This document shows, in pieces, positions 50,850-59,123 of a stretch of 64,000 bases of DNA; positions within the stretch are counted from its first letter, which is position 1, and each line of letters starts with the position of its first letter. This DNA is from Paracoccus haematequi (GTDB lineage: Bacteria; Pseudomonadota; Alphaproteobacteria; Rhodobacterales; Rhodobacteraceae): the NCBI GenBank assembly GCA_945881965.1, contig CAMCVS010000001.1, positions 167,402-231,401 on the forward strand. Reading direction: 5' to 3'. Below the pieces are notes generated by a model that was given only the letters and a program-made list of their open reading frames with translations, ran no database searches and was not told the origin of the DNA. The translations under genes and the position numbers were made by a program.

Positions 50850-52046
50850 ATGAAACGCAGAACCTTTACCGCGCTGGCCACGCTGGCGCTGATGGCCGGG
50901 CTGACGACGCCCGCCTTTGCGCAGGACACGCTGAAAGTCGGCGCCGTCGCGCCCAAGACTGGCCCGCTGGCCGGTGGCGCGGCGGTGTCCTATTGGCCCA
51001 ACGTGAAACTGTGGGTCGAAGACGTGAACGCACGCGGCGGCCTCAAGGTCGATGGCAAGCAGATGAAACTGGAAGTCGTGGAATATGATGACCAGACCAA
51101 CCCCGGCGAGACGATCAAGGCCGTGCAGCGTCTGGTCGATCAGGATCAGGCGCAGATCGTACTGCCGCCCTATTCCACCGGTTTGAACCTGGCCGCAGCC
51201 CCGATCTATGCCCGCTACGGCATCCCGATGATCACCTCGACCGCGACCACCGACAAGGCCGCAGACCTGTCCAAGCAATTCCCGAACGTGTTCATCTCGT
51301 TGGGCGGCGCGCAGCCCATCGCGCTGGGGGCCGTCGAAGCCCTGACCAAGCTGAAGGCCAAGGGCGATATCGGCAACAAGATCGCCATGGTCAACGTCGC
51401 CGACGCCTTTGGCATCGAACTGGCGGGCGTGGCGAAAAAGGCCTTTGAAGCCGCCGGTTTCCAGATCGTCTATGAAACCAGCTATCCCTTGGGCACACAG
51501 GACCTGTCCCCGGTGATGAAGGCCGCCAAGGCCGCCGCGCCGGATGCGTTCGTGGCGTTTTCCTATCCGCCGGATACTTTCGCGCTGACTGAACAGGCCA
51601 TCGTCGAGGACCTGCAAGTGGGCGCGTTCTATACCGCTGTCGCCACCGCCTTCCCCGGCTATGTCAAGCGGTTCGGCCCGGCCATCGACGGCGTGCTGGG
51701 CATCGGCGGCGTGAACACCGAAAGCCCGGCGTTCAAGGAATACGCCGCGCGCCACATGGCCGTGACCGGCGCTGCCCCCGATTTCTGGGCCTCGGCCGTG
51801 GTCTATTCGACCTTCCAGGTGCTGGAACAGTCGATCGAGGCCGTGGGTCTGGATAACGCCAAGATCATCGCGCACATCAAGGGCAATGCCTTTGACACCG
51901 TGATCGGTACGCTGGATTTCGACGACAACAACAACAACCCGTCGTTCTGGACCGTGGGCCAGTGGCAGGGCGGCGTGTTCAAGGGCGTCGCGTCCACGGG
52001 GCGCGAAGGCGCGGTGGAGCCGATCAAGAAAGCCGGCTGGAAATAA
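50850..52046 (+). CDS. livK: Branched-chain amino acid-type ABC binding protein (LivK-like), 398 aa
   Basis: Sec signal peptide (MKRRTFTALATLALMAGLTTPAFAQ, cut near residue 25), then a type I periplasmic-binding fold starting LKVGAVAPKTGPLAGGAAVSYWPNVKLWVEDVNARGG. YDDQTNPGETIKAVQRLVDQDQAQIVLPPYSTG and ITSTATTDKA are LivK-family landmarks. GGGAGGA lies upstream of the ATG. It is the first gene of a five-gene uptake operon. Ligand may be an amino acid, an amide or an aromatic/aliphatic acid, given the aldehyde dehydrogenase at the end of the operon. Confidence 0.9.
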   Translation: MKRRTFTALATLALMAGLTTPAFAQDTLKVGAVAPKTGPLAGGAAVSYWPNVKLWVEDVNARGGLKVDGKQMKLEVVEYDDQTNPGETIKAVQRLVDQDQAQIVLPPYSTGLNLAAAPIYARYGIPMITSTATTDKAADLSKQFPNVFISLGGAQPIALGAVEALTKLKAKGDIGNKIAMVNVADAFGIELAGVAKKAFEAAGFQIVYETSYPLGTQDLSPVMKAAKAAAPDAFVAFSYPPDTFALTEQAIVEDLQVGAFYTAVATAFPGYVKRFGPAIDGVLGIGGVNTESPAFKEYAARHMAVTGAAPDFWASAVVYSTFQVLEQSIEAVGLDNAKIIAHIKGNAFDTVIGTLDFDDNNNNPSFWTVGQWQGGVFKGVASTGREGAVEPIKKAGWK

Positions 52047-52060
52047 TCCTGCGTCCGCGC

Positions 52061-52078
52061 TGGGGCCGCACGGCCCCG
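52061..52078 (+). repeat. Hairpin between livK and livH
   Basis: GGGGCC at 52062-52067 and GGCCCC at 52072-52077 pair with a four-base loop, 15 bases after the livK stop. Hairpins at this place commonly act as partial terminators or 3'-end stabilisers so that the binding protein is made in excess over the membrane parts. No T-tract follows, so read-through is expected. Confidence 0.5.
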
Positions 52079-52101
52079 GCGCACCCATCGGGGATATCTG
52101 C

Positions 52102-52968
52102 ATGGACATCATCATCACCGGGCTGTTGCTGGGCGGCACCTATGCGCTGATCGCGATGGGGCTGAACCTGCAATATGGCATGGCGCGGATCATGAACCTG
52201 GCGAATGGCGAAATGCTGGTCGCGGGCGGGTTCGCCGCCTTCTGGTTCTACACGGCTGGCGCGGTCAGCCCGGTCCTGACAGTGTTCCTTGTCGCCCCCG
52301 TCGCCTTTGCCGCCAACTGGCTGATCTACATGATCTTTCTGCGCCCCCTTGTCAAACGCGCCAAATCGCGCGGGCAATTGGAGGTTGACGCGATCCTGAC
52401 CACCTTTGGCCTGTCCTTTGTCGGCGTCGGCCTGATGCTGGCGTTCTTTGGCGGCGATTATTTCAGCTATTCCTACCTGTCGGTGCCGGTGCATCTGCTG
52501 GGCGACACCTATGGCGCGAACCGGCTGGTGGCCTTTGGGGCCGCCGTGGTGATCTGCGGCGCTTTGTGGCTGTGGCTGGCCTATTCACGCATGGGCGTGT
52601 CGATCCGCGCGATTGCCGTCGCGCCGGACAGTGCGCGGCTAGTCGGCATCGACGTACGCGCCTTGGCGGCGCTGGCCTTTGCCTTGGGCGGCGCGGTCAC
52701 GGCGACGGGCGGCGCGCTCATTTCCACCTTTCTGACGCTGGATGCGTCCACTGGCGTGATCTTCACGCTCAAGGCGCTGGTGATCGTTATCATGGGCGGG
52801 GTGGGCGATGTGCGCGGCACGGTCGTCGCGGCGCTGCTGCTGGGCCTTTTGGAGACATTCGTGGCCAGCGTGATCGACCCCGGCCTGACACTGGCGGCGG
52901 CGTATCTGCTGTTCGTCATTATCCTGCTGGTGCGCCCGCAGGGCCTGTTCGGGCGGAAAACCACATGA
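52102..52968 (+). CDS. livH: Branched-chain amino acid-type ABC permease LivH, 288 aa
   Basis: About eight membrane segments; MDIIITGLLLGGTYALIAMGLNLQYGMARIMNLANGEML is the LivH opening and AIAVAPDSARLVGIDVRALAALAFALGGAVTATGGALIS the cytoplasmic coupling region, with VIVIMGGVGDVRGTVVAALLLGLLE near the end. One of the two permease halves of the Liv importer. Its stop overlaps the livM start by four bases. Confidence 0.93.
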   Translation: MDIIITGLLLGGTYALIAMGLNLQYGMARIMNLANGEMLVAGGFAAFWFYTAGAVSPVLTVFLVAPVAFAANWLIYMIFLRPLVKRAKSRGQLEVDAILTTFGLSFVGVGLMLAFFGGDYFSYSYLSVPVHLLGDTYGANRLVAFGAAVVICGALWLWLAYSRMGVSIRAIAVAPDSARLVGIDVRALAALAFALGGAVTATGGALISTFLTLDASTGVIFTLKALVIVIMGGVGDVRGTVVAALLLGLLETFVASVIDPGLTLAAAYLLFVIILLVRPQGLFGRKTT

Positions 52969-53894
52969 GACTGTCGCCCAAGGACTGGCAGGGCCTGACC
53001 CTTGCCGCCATCGCGCTGATCGTGGTGGCCTGCCTGCCGCTGGTGGCCTCGGGCTATCAGCTGTCGCTGGGCGTCACGGTGGCGATGTACACGGTGCTGG
53101 CAACGTCCTGGGCGATATTCTCGGGGCCGACGCATTACATATCCCTTGCCACGGCGGCGTTCTTTGGCGTGGGGGCCTATGTCACCGGCATCGGCATCAC
53201 CTATCTGCCCTATTGGGCGCTGCCGCTGATTGCGGGCGTCATCGCCGCGGTGATGGCGGCGCTGGTGGGTCTGGCGACGCTGCGCCTGTCGGGGGTGTAT
53301 TTCGTGATCTTCACGCTGGGGCTGGCGGAATTTCTGCGGCAGGTCATCACCTGGGGGCAGAATATCAGTGGCACCAAGGGGATTTACGTCCTGACCTCGA
53401 TCACCGAGGCGCATATTTTCTGGCAACTCCTTGGCCTCGCCGCGCTCGTGTGGCTGGCGGGCTGGGCCATCGGGCGGTCGCGCCTGGGGTTTGCGCTGCG
53501 CATCATCGGCGATGACGAGGTGGTGGCGAAACATGCGGGCATTGATACCGCGCGGGCCAAGATCCTGCTGTTCATGCTGCCGGGGGGCGTGGCGGCGATG
53601 ACGGGGGCGATATTGGCCCCGCGCTATGTCTATATCGAACCTCTGATCGCGTTCACCCCGATGCTATCGTTTCAGGTCGTCATCATGGCCCTGCTGGGCG
53701 GCACCGGCAGGCTCTGGGGCCCCATCGTGGGCGTGATCCCGTTCACCTTCCTGTGGGAGGCGATCTCGCGCAGCTTTCCGAACCAGACCACGCTGCTGCT
53801 GGGCATCGCGTTCCTCGCCATCGTTTACCTGCTGCCCAAGGGGTTCGTGGGCCTGATCGAATCCGCGCGCCGCCGGACCGAGGGCTGGTCATGA
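52965..53894 (+). CDS. livM: Branched-chain amino acid-type ABC permease LivM, 309 aa
   Basis: Starts MRLSPKDWQGLTLAAIALIV; YTVLATSWAIFSGPTHYISLATAAFFGVGAYVTG and GFALRIIGDDEVVAKHAGIDTARAKILLFMLPGGVAAMTGAILA are LivM motifs, the latter the ATPase-contact loop. About ten membrane segments. ATG 52965 overlaps livH by four bases, and its stop overlaps livG by four bases. Confidence 0.93.
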   Translation: MRLSPKDWQGLTLAAIALIVVACLPLVASGYQLSLGVTVAMYTVLATSWAIFSGPTHYISLATAAFFGVGAYVTGIGITYLPYWALPLIAGVIAAVMAALVGLATLRLSGVYFVIFTLGLAEFLRQVITWGQNISGTKGIYVLTSITEAHIFWQLLGLAALVWLAGWAIGRSRLGFALRIIGDDEVVAKHAGIDTARAKILLFMLPGGVAAMTGAILAPRYVYIEPLIAFTPMLSFQVVIMALLGGTGRLWGPIVGVIPFTFLWEAISRSFPNQTTLLLGIAFLAIVYLLPKGFVGLIESARRRTEGWS

Positions 53895-54619
53895 CCCCCG
53901 TCCTGTCCCTGCGCGGTGTCACCAAGCGGTTCGGCGGGTTGACGGCTGTCAACAGCATGGATTTCGATGTCGCGGAACACGAGGTTCTGGGCCTGATCGG
54001 CCCCAACGGGTCGGGCAAATCCACCACGCTGAACCTGATTTCCGGGGCGTTTCCGGTGTCGGCGGGCGAGATCACCCTGCGCGGCGCGCCCATCACCTCC
54101 ATGCCCGCGCATCTGATCGCGCGGCGCGGCATCGCGCGGACGTTCCAACTGGTGCGGCTGTTGCCGCATATGACGGTGCTGGACAATGTGCGCGCGGGCG
54201 CGGTGTTCGGGCACCGCCGCCGCTGGGGGCATGAGGCCGACCGCATCGCGGCGGAAATGCTCGACAAGGTGGGGCTTGGCGGGCGCGGGCATCTGGCCGT
54301 GGGGCAACTGACCTATATCGACACCAAACGCGTTGAACTCGCGCGGCTGTTGGCAGGCGAACCCAAGGTCTTGTTGCTGGACGAATGGCTGGCGGGGCTG
54401 AACCCGACCGAATTGCAGGACGGGATCGCGCTGATCAAACGCCTGCGCGACGAGGGGCGCACCGTCATTCTGGTGGAACATGTGATGGATGCAATCCGGT
54501 CCTTGTGCGACCGTTGCGTGGTGATGGCGGCGGGGACCAAGATTGCCGAGGGCACGCCCGCCGAGGTGTTGTCCGACGCGACCGTGATCCGCGCCTATCT
54601 GGGGGATGACGATGCTTGA
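53891..54619 (+). CDS. livG: Liv-type ABC ATP-binding protein LivG, 242 aa
   Basis: Walker A GPNGSGKSTTLNLISGAF (about 36-53), the LivG-specific GIARTFQLVRLLPHMTVLDNV, signature-like VGQLTYIDTKRVELARLLAGEP, Walker B VLLLDEWLAGLNPTE and switch VEHVMDAIRSLCDR. The ABC signature is LTYIDTKRVELAR where LSYGQQRxLEIAR is typical, and the Walker B is followed by W rather than P; both deviate from the usual LivG. Length is normal. It overlaps livM by four bases and livF by eight. Confidence 0.9.
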   Translation: MTPVLSLRGVTKRFGGLTAVNSMDFDVAEHEVLGLIGPNGSGKSTTLNLISGAFPVSAGEITLRGAPITSMPAHLIARRGIARTFQLVRLLPHMTVLDNVRAGAVFGHRRRWGHEADRIAAEMLDKVGLGGRGHLAVGQLTYIDTKRVELARLLAGEPKVLLLDEWLAGLNPTELQDGIALIKRLRDEGRTVILVEHVMDAIRSLCDRCVVMAAGTKIAEGTPAEVLSDATVIRAYLGDDDA

Positions 54620-55766
54620 GGTCCGGGGATTGTCCGTGAGCTATGGCCAGCACCGCGCGCTGGACGGCGTGGCACTGGACGTGAAACGCGGCGAGATCGT
54701 GGTCATTCTGGGCGCGAATGGCGCGGGCAAATCCACCGCGCTGAAAGCGATCTCGGGCATCTGCGAGGGGCGCGTGGCGGGGTCCGTGACCATGCAGGGC
54801 GAGGATATCACCGCCTTGCCCGCGCATCGCATCGTCGAGTCCGGGATTGCGCTGGTCCCCGAGGGGCGCGGCGTGTTCGCCGACCTGACGGTGGCGGAAA
54901 ACCTCGCGCTTGGCGGGCACCCGGCGCGGGCGCGCGACGAGGCGGCGGCGAACCTTGACCGGGTGCTGGCGCTGTTTCCCCGGCTAATCGAGCGCAAGCG
55001 ACAGGTGGTGCGCACCATGTCGGGCGGCGAACAGCAGATGGTGGCGATTGGCCGCGCGATGATGTCGAACCCGGCGCTACTCACGCTGGATGAGCCGTCG
55101 CTGGGACTGTCGCCGCTCTTGTCCAAGGAGTTGTTCCAGAACCTGCGGCGGGTGCGCGATACCGGCATCGGCATCCTGTTGGTGGAACAGAACGCGCGGG
55201 CGAGCCTTGCGATTGCGGATCGCGGCTATCTGCTGGAAAACGGCCATATCGTGCATGCCGACAGCGCGGATCGGCTGCGCAATGATCCGGCGGTGCAGGC
55301 CGCCTATCTGGGCGGCGGCGCAACTGCGGCGCGGCGACCCATGGTCGCCGCACCTGTGGCGGCGGCTTTGCCGCCGCAACGCGCCGCCGCAGGCCCCTCG
55401 CCCGCCGATATCGCCGCCGCCGCCATGTCTGCGCTGCCCGCCGCGCCGCAGGCGCGGCCTGCGCCTGCGGCCATGGTGCCGCTTGCGGCACCGCCCGTGC
55501 CGCAAGCGGCACGGCCCGCCCCGCCGCGCCCAGCCGCTGCGCCGATGTTCGGGCTTGCGCTGGACAATGTCGTGGCCGAGGCCGCCGCGGCAAGCCGCGC
55601 CGGTTATGGCACCACCCCGCCGCCACGCAGCGCCGCCCCGCGCCCCGCCCCCGCCCTGCCCGCGACCACCGCATCAGGCGCTGATCGCCTGCAAACCGCC
55701 CTTGCCGAGATCGAACAGGCCGCCGCCGCCGCGCGCGCCTGTCGACCCGCCCACCGCCGCCCCTAG
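54612..55766 (+). CDS. livF: Liv-type ABC ATP-binding protein LivF with a Pro/Ala-rich C-terminal extension, 384 aa
   Basis: Residues 1-236 are an ordinary LivF: Walker A GANGAGKSTALKAIS, Q-loop region, signature MSGGEQQMVAIGRAMM, Walker B LLTLDEPSLGLSP, switch VEQNARASLAIADRG and end DPAVQAAYLGGG. Then about 148 more residues follow, made mostly of Ala and Pro with a C-terminal helical part (ADRLQTALAEIEQAAAAARA). LivF normally ends near 235-240 aa. ATG 54612 follows TGGGGG by six bases; ATG 54606 is an alternative adding two residues. The extension could be a disordered linker with a protein-binding tail. Confidence 0.87.
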   Translation: MLEVRGLSVSYGQHRALDGVALDVKRGEIVVILGANGAGKSTALKAISGICEGRVAGSVTMQGEDITALPAHRIVESGIALVPEGRGVFADLTVAENLALGGHPARARDEAAANLDRVLALFPRLIERKRQVVRTMSGGEQQMVAIGRAMMSNPALLTLDEPSLGLSPLLSKELFQNLRRVRDTGIGILLVEQNARASLAIADRGYLLENGHIVHADSADRLRNDPAVQAAYLGGGATAARRPMVAAPVAAALPPQRAAAGPSPADIAAAAMSALPAAPQARPAPAAMVPLAAPPVPQAARPAPPRPAAAPMFGLALDNVVAEAAAASRAGYGTTPPPRSAAPRPAPALPATTASGADRLQTALAEIEQAAAAARACRPAHRRP

Positions 55767-55779
55767 AGGAGACGCCCCC

Positions 55780-57255
55780 ATGCTGGACACCGCCCAAACC
55801 GCCCCCACGATCCGCGGCCTGTATATCGGGGGCCAATGGACCCCCACCGCCCGCACGTTCGAAGACCTGAACCCCTCCGACAACACGGTCTACGCCCGCA
55901 TCCCCGACGCTTCTGCCGCCGACATGCGCCGCGCGATTGACACCGCACAGGCCGCCTTCCGCGACTGGGCCGACCGCCCGTTCCACGAACGCGCGCATCT
56001 GATGCTGAAGATCGCCGATGTCTGGGAACGCCGCGCCCCCGATTTCTGCGCCGCCGCGATGGCCGAAGGCGGCGGCTGGAAGGGCAAGGGCCTGTTCGAG
56101 GCGGGTTATGTGGCCGAAGTGTTCCGCGCCGCGTCCGCGCTGTGTTACCAGTCCATCGGCGATGTGCTGCCGTCGGAACACAAGAAATTCATGATGGCGA
56201 CCCGGTTCCCCCTTGGTGTCGTCGGCGTCATCAGCCCGTGGAACATGCCGGGCATCCTGACCTCGCGCGGGTTCGCCGCAGCCCTCGCCGTGGGCAATAC
56301 CATCGTGCTGAAACCGTCCGAGGATACGCCCTATGCGGGGGGCCTGTATTTTGGCGAAATCCTTGCCGAAGCGGGCATCCCGGCGGGTGTGTTCAACGTC
56401 GTCACCTGTTCGCGCGACAGCGTGGGCGCAGTGGGGGATGAGCTGATCTCGAACCCGCGCGTCAAGGCGATCAGTTTCACCGGATCAACCGCCGTGGGCC
56501 GCCATATCGCCGCGAAATGCGGGGCTTACCTGAAGAAATGCTGCGTCGAACTGGGCGGCAAGGACTCGATGATCGTGCTGGAGGATGCCGATCTGGACGC
56601 CGCCGCGCGCGCTGCCAACTTTGGCAGCTTCATGCATCAGGGGCAGGTCTGCATGAGCACCGAGAAACTCCTGATCCACGACAAGGTCTATGACGCGTTC
56701 ATGGACAAGTTTCTGGCCCGCGCGCGGAAACTGAAAACTGGGCACACCAATGACCCGTCCAACACCATCGGGCCTTTGGTGAACACCCGCCAGGCCCTGC
56801 GCGTCAAGGCGCTGATCGACGATGCGGTGGCCAAGGGCGCGCGCGTCGATCTGGGGGGCCGGGCCTGGGACAATTTCGTTGAACCCACGGTGCTGTCGCA
56901 GGTGGACGCGTCGATGAGCATCTGGAACGACGAAACCTTTGGCCCCGTCGTCACCGTCAGCCGGTTCCGCGACGAGGAAGAAGCCATCGCGATGAACAAC
57001 GACACCGAATACGGCCTGACCGCCGCCGTCTGGTCGCGCAACGAGGCGCGCGCGCTGGACATGGCGATGCGGCTGGAAACCGGCATCGCGCATGTCAATT
57101 GCCAGAACATCAACGACGAACCGCATGTGCCCTTTGGGGGCGTCAAGGCGTCGGGCGTGGGCCGCTATGGCGGGCGCTGGTCGCTGGACGCCTTCACGGA
57201 ATTGCGCTGGATCACGCTGGATCGCGGCGGGCGTCATTTTCCGCCGCAATTCTGA
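55780..57255 (+). CDS. NAD(P)-dependent aldehyde dehydrogenase (vanillin/benzaldehyde dehydrogenase-like), 491 aa
   Basis: Complete ALDH fold: cofactor site VISPWNMPGILTSRGFAAALAVGNTIVLKPSE, ISFTGSTAVGRHIAA, catalytic Glu in CCVELGGKDSMIVLED and nucleophile Cys in MHQGQVCMSTEKLL, then ETFGPVVTVSRF. The HQGQVCMSTE form is common in vanillin, benzaldehyde and salicylaldehyde dehydrogenases. The ATG follows AGAGGAGA, 13 bases after livF, suggesting co-transcription with the transporter, whose cargo may yield an aromatic or aliphatic aldehyde. Substrate is inferred only from motif style. Confidence 0.88.
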   Translation: MLDTAQTAPTIRGLYIGGQWTPTARTFEDLNPSDNTVYARIPDASAADMRRAIDTAQAAFRDWADRPFHERAHLMLKIADVWERRAPDFCAAAMAEGGGWKGKGLFEAGYVAEVFRAASALCYQSIGDVLPSEHKKFMMATRFPLGVVGVISPWNMPGILTSRGFAAALAVGNTIVLKPSEDTPYAGGLYFGEILAEAGIPAGVFNVVTCSRDSVGAVGDELISNPRVKAISFTGSTAVGRHIAAKCGAYLKKCCVELGGKDSMIVLEDADLDAAARAANFGSFMHQGQVCMSTEKLLIHDKVYDAFMDKFLARARKLKTGHTNDPSNTIGPLVNTRQALRVKALIDDAVAKGARVDLGGRAWDNFVEPTVLSQVDASMSIWNDETFGPVVTVSRFRDEEEAIAMNNDTEYGLTAAVWSRNEARALDMAMRLETGIAHVNCQNINDEPHVPFGGVKASGVGRYGGRWSLDAFTELRWITLDRGGRHFPPQF

Positions 57256-57276
57256 TCCCTGTAAGGAGACGACATC

Positions 57277-58848
57277 ATGAGCACTCTGGGCTGGATCATT
57301 CTGCTGATCGTCATTGCCGCCGCGCTGATCGCAGTTGCCGCGTGGTTCTTTGAACGCGCCACCAACGAGGTCAGTCTGGTGCGCACCGGCGTCGGCGGGC
57401 GCAAGGTGGTGATCGATGGCGGCACGCTGGCGATCCCCTATTTCCACGAGGTCAGCCGGGTGAACATGCAGACCATCCGCATGGAGGTGATCCGGGCGGG
57501 GGATTCGGCCTTGATCACCAAGGACCGGATGCGGATTGATGTGGGGGCCGAGTTTTATGCTTCGGTGATGCCCGACCCGGACGCGATCACCCGCGCCGCG
57601 CAGACGCTGGGGCGGCGGACGTTCCAGCCGGACCAGTTGAAATCGCTGATCGACGGCATGATGGTGGACGCGCTGCGCGCGGTCGCCGCGCAGATGACGA
57701 TGGATGAATTGCACGAGAACCGCGGGCAATTCGTGCGCGATGTCCGGGATGCGCTGGCCGATACGCTGGTGAAATACGGGCTGCAACTCGACTCGGTGTC
57801 GTTGACCTCGCTGGACCAGACGCCGTTTTCCGCGCTGGATGAAAACAACGCCTTTAACGCGGTCGGCATGCGCAAACTGGCCGAGGTGATCGCCAAGTCG
57901 AAAAAGGAACGCGCCGAGATCGAGGGTGAAACCCAGGTCAGCGTGCGCCGCGCCGAGGTCGAGGCGAGCCGTGCCAAGCTGGAGATTGATCTGGAACAGC
58001 GCCGCGCCGAGATCCTGCAAACGCAGGAGATCGAGGGCTTGCTGGCCACGCAACTGGCCGAGGTCGCGCGGCGCAAGGCGGACGCCGAACGGTCCGCCGC
58101 CGAAGCACGCATCGAGATGGAACGCGCGATTCAGTCCGCATCCCTGATCCGCGAACAGGCGATCCGCGAGGCCGAAATTGCACAGGCCCGCGCGCTGGAC
58201 ATGGCCGAACAGGACCGCGCCATTCAGGTTGCCGCCAAATCGCAGGACGAAAGCCGCGCCCGCGCCGAGGCGACAGCGGCGAAATCGCAGATGGTCAAGG
58301 CCGAAGAAGACCTGACCACGCAGCGCCAACTGGCCGAGGCCGAACGGCGCAAGCAACTGGCGCTCTTGGCCACCGAACAGGACGCCGAAACGCAGGCGCT
58401 GCGGGTGCGGATCACGTCGGAATCCGATCAGGTCGCGGCGCGTTCGCGCGGCATTATCAAACGCGAGGAGGCCGCGACGCTGCAAGTGCTGCGCGAGGCC
58501 GAGGCGGCAGGCGAAGCGGCGCGCATCGGTGCGGAAAATCAGCGCAGCGCGGAATTGTTGTCCTTCGAGATGGAAAAGGCGCGGCTGGCCGCCATGCCCG
58601 CGATCATCGGCGAAATGGTCAAGCCTGCGGAACGGATCAAGGGTATCTCGATCAACCATATTACCGGGCTAGGACATGGGCTGGGGCGTGAGGGAGGCGA
58701 ACGGCCCGCATCGCCGGTGGATCAGACTGTTAACGCGATCCTTGACATGGCGATCAGCCTGCCCACGATGAAGAAGATGGGCGATGCCATCGGGCTGAAC
58801 CTTGAAACGCTGTTGCCGGGTGACAAGGATGGCGACAAGCGGTCGTGA
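57277..58848 (+). CDS. Flotillin-like SPFH-domain membrane protein, 523 aa
   Basis: One N-terminal membrane anchor (about 5-25, LGWIILLIVIAAALIAVAAWFF), an SPFH domain (about 28-200; RTGVGGRKVVIDGGTLAIPYFHEVSRV) and a long charged coiled coil (about 205-470) rich in Ala/Glu/Arg repeats, typical of flotillins (YqiK/FloT). These organise membrane microdomains. AAGGAGA precedes the ATG, 21 bases after the aldehyde dehydrogenase stop. No NfeD-like partner follows. Link with the transporter operon is positional only. Confidence 0.9.
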   Translation: MSTLGWIILLIVIAAALIAVAAWFFERATNEVSLVRTGVGGRKVVIDGGTLAIPYFHEVSRVNMQTIRMEVIRAGDSALITKDRMRIDVGAEFYASVMPDPDAITRAAQTLGRRTFQPDQLKSLIDGMMVDALRAVAAQMTMDELHENRGQFVRDVRDALADTLVKYGLQLDSVSLTSLDQTPFSALDENNAFNAVGMRKLAEVIAKSKKERAEIEGETQVSVRRAEVEASRAKLEIDLEQRRAEILQTQEIEGLLATQLAEVARRKADAERSAAEARIEMERAIQSASLIREQAIREAEIAQARALDMAEQDRAIQVAAKSQDESRARAEATAAKSQMVKAEEDLTTQRQLAEAERRKQLALLATEQDAETQALRVRITSESDQVAARSRGIIKREEAATLQVLREAEAAGEAARIGAENQRSAELLSFEMEKARLAAMPAIIGEMVKPAERIKGISINHITGLGHGLGREGGERPASPVDQTVNAILDMAISLPTMKKMGDAIGLNLETLLPGDKDGDKRS

Positions 58849-59123
58849 GTGCGGTTTTTCGGGGCTCCCATTTCCGGAGAGTTCCGCAAGATCAGGTACG
58901 AATCATGCGGGCTGCGCAATTGGCAGGCAAAAGGAAATATCACGGAGTCCCCGCATGTTGCGGAAAGGTGATCAATGATCGGTGCAATTCCACATCGGAA
59001 TAAGGGCGGAAACAATCGCGTCACTTTTGTGTCGCACCTTTTTGCGCCTGCACTTGCGTTTTTGAAAAACTGTTGCTTTTCAGGGGTTTTTAACGTTAAT
59101 CTCATTTAACTTTTTCATCCCGA
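58849..59123. promoter_or_regulatory. AT-rich intergenic region with TTAA-type palindrome
   Basis: 275 bases with clearly lower GC than the surroundings toward the right end. TTAACGTTAA at 59090-59099 is a perfect palindrome, and TTAA at 59096-59099 and TTAAC at 59106-59110 are spaced six bases apart, close to the CtrA consensus TTAA-N7-TTAAC but one base short. This lies 14 bases before the first ATG of the next gene. No flotillin terminator is clear. Confidence 0.4.

Noticed and set aside
55090-55779. Reading the aldehyde dehydrogenase frame upstream into livF as a fused protein
   Set aside because: Upstream residues are Arg/Pro-rich shadow sequence; AGAGGAGA and ATG 55780 give the normal ALDH length.
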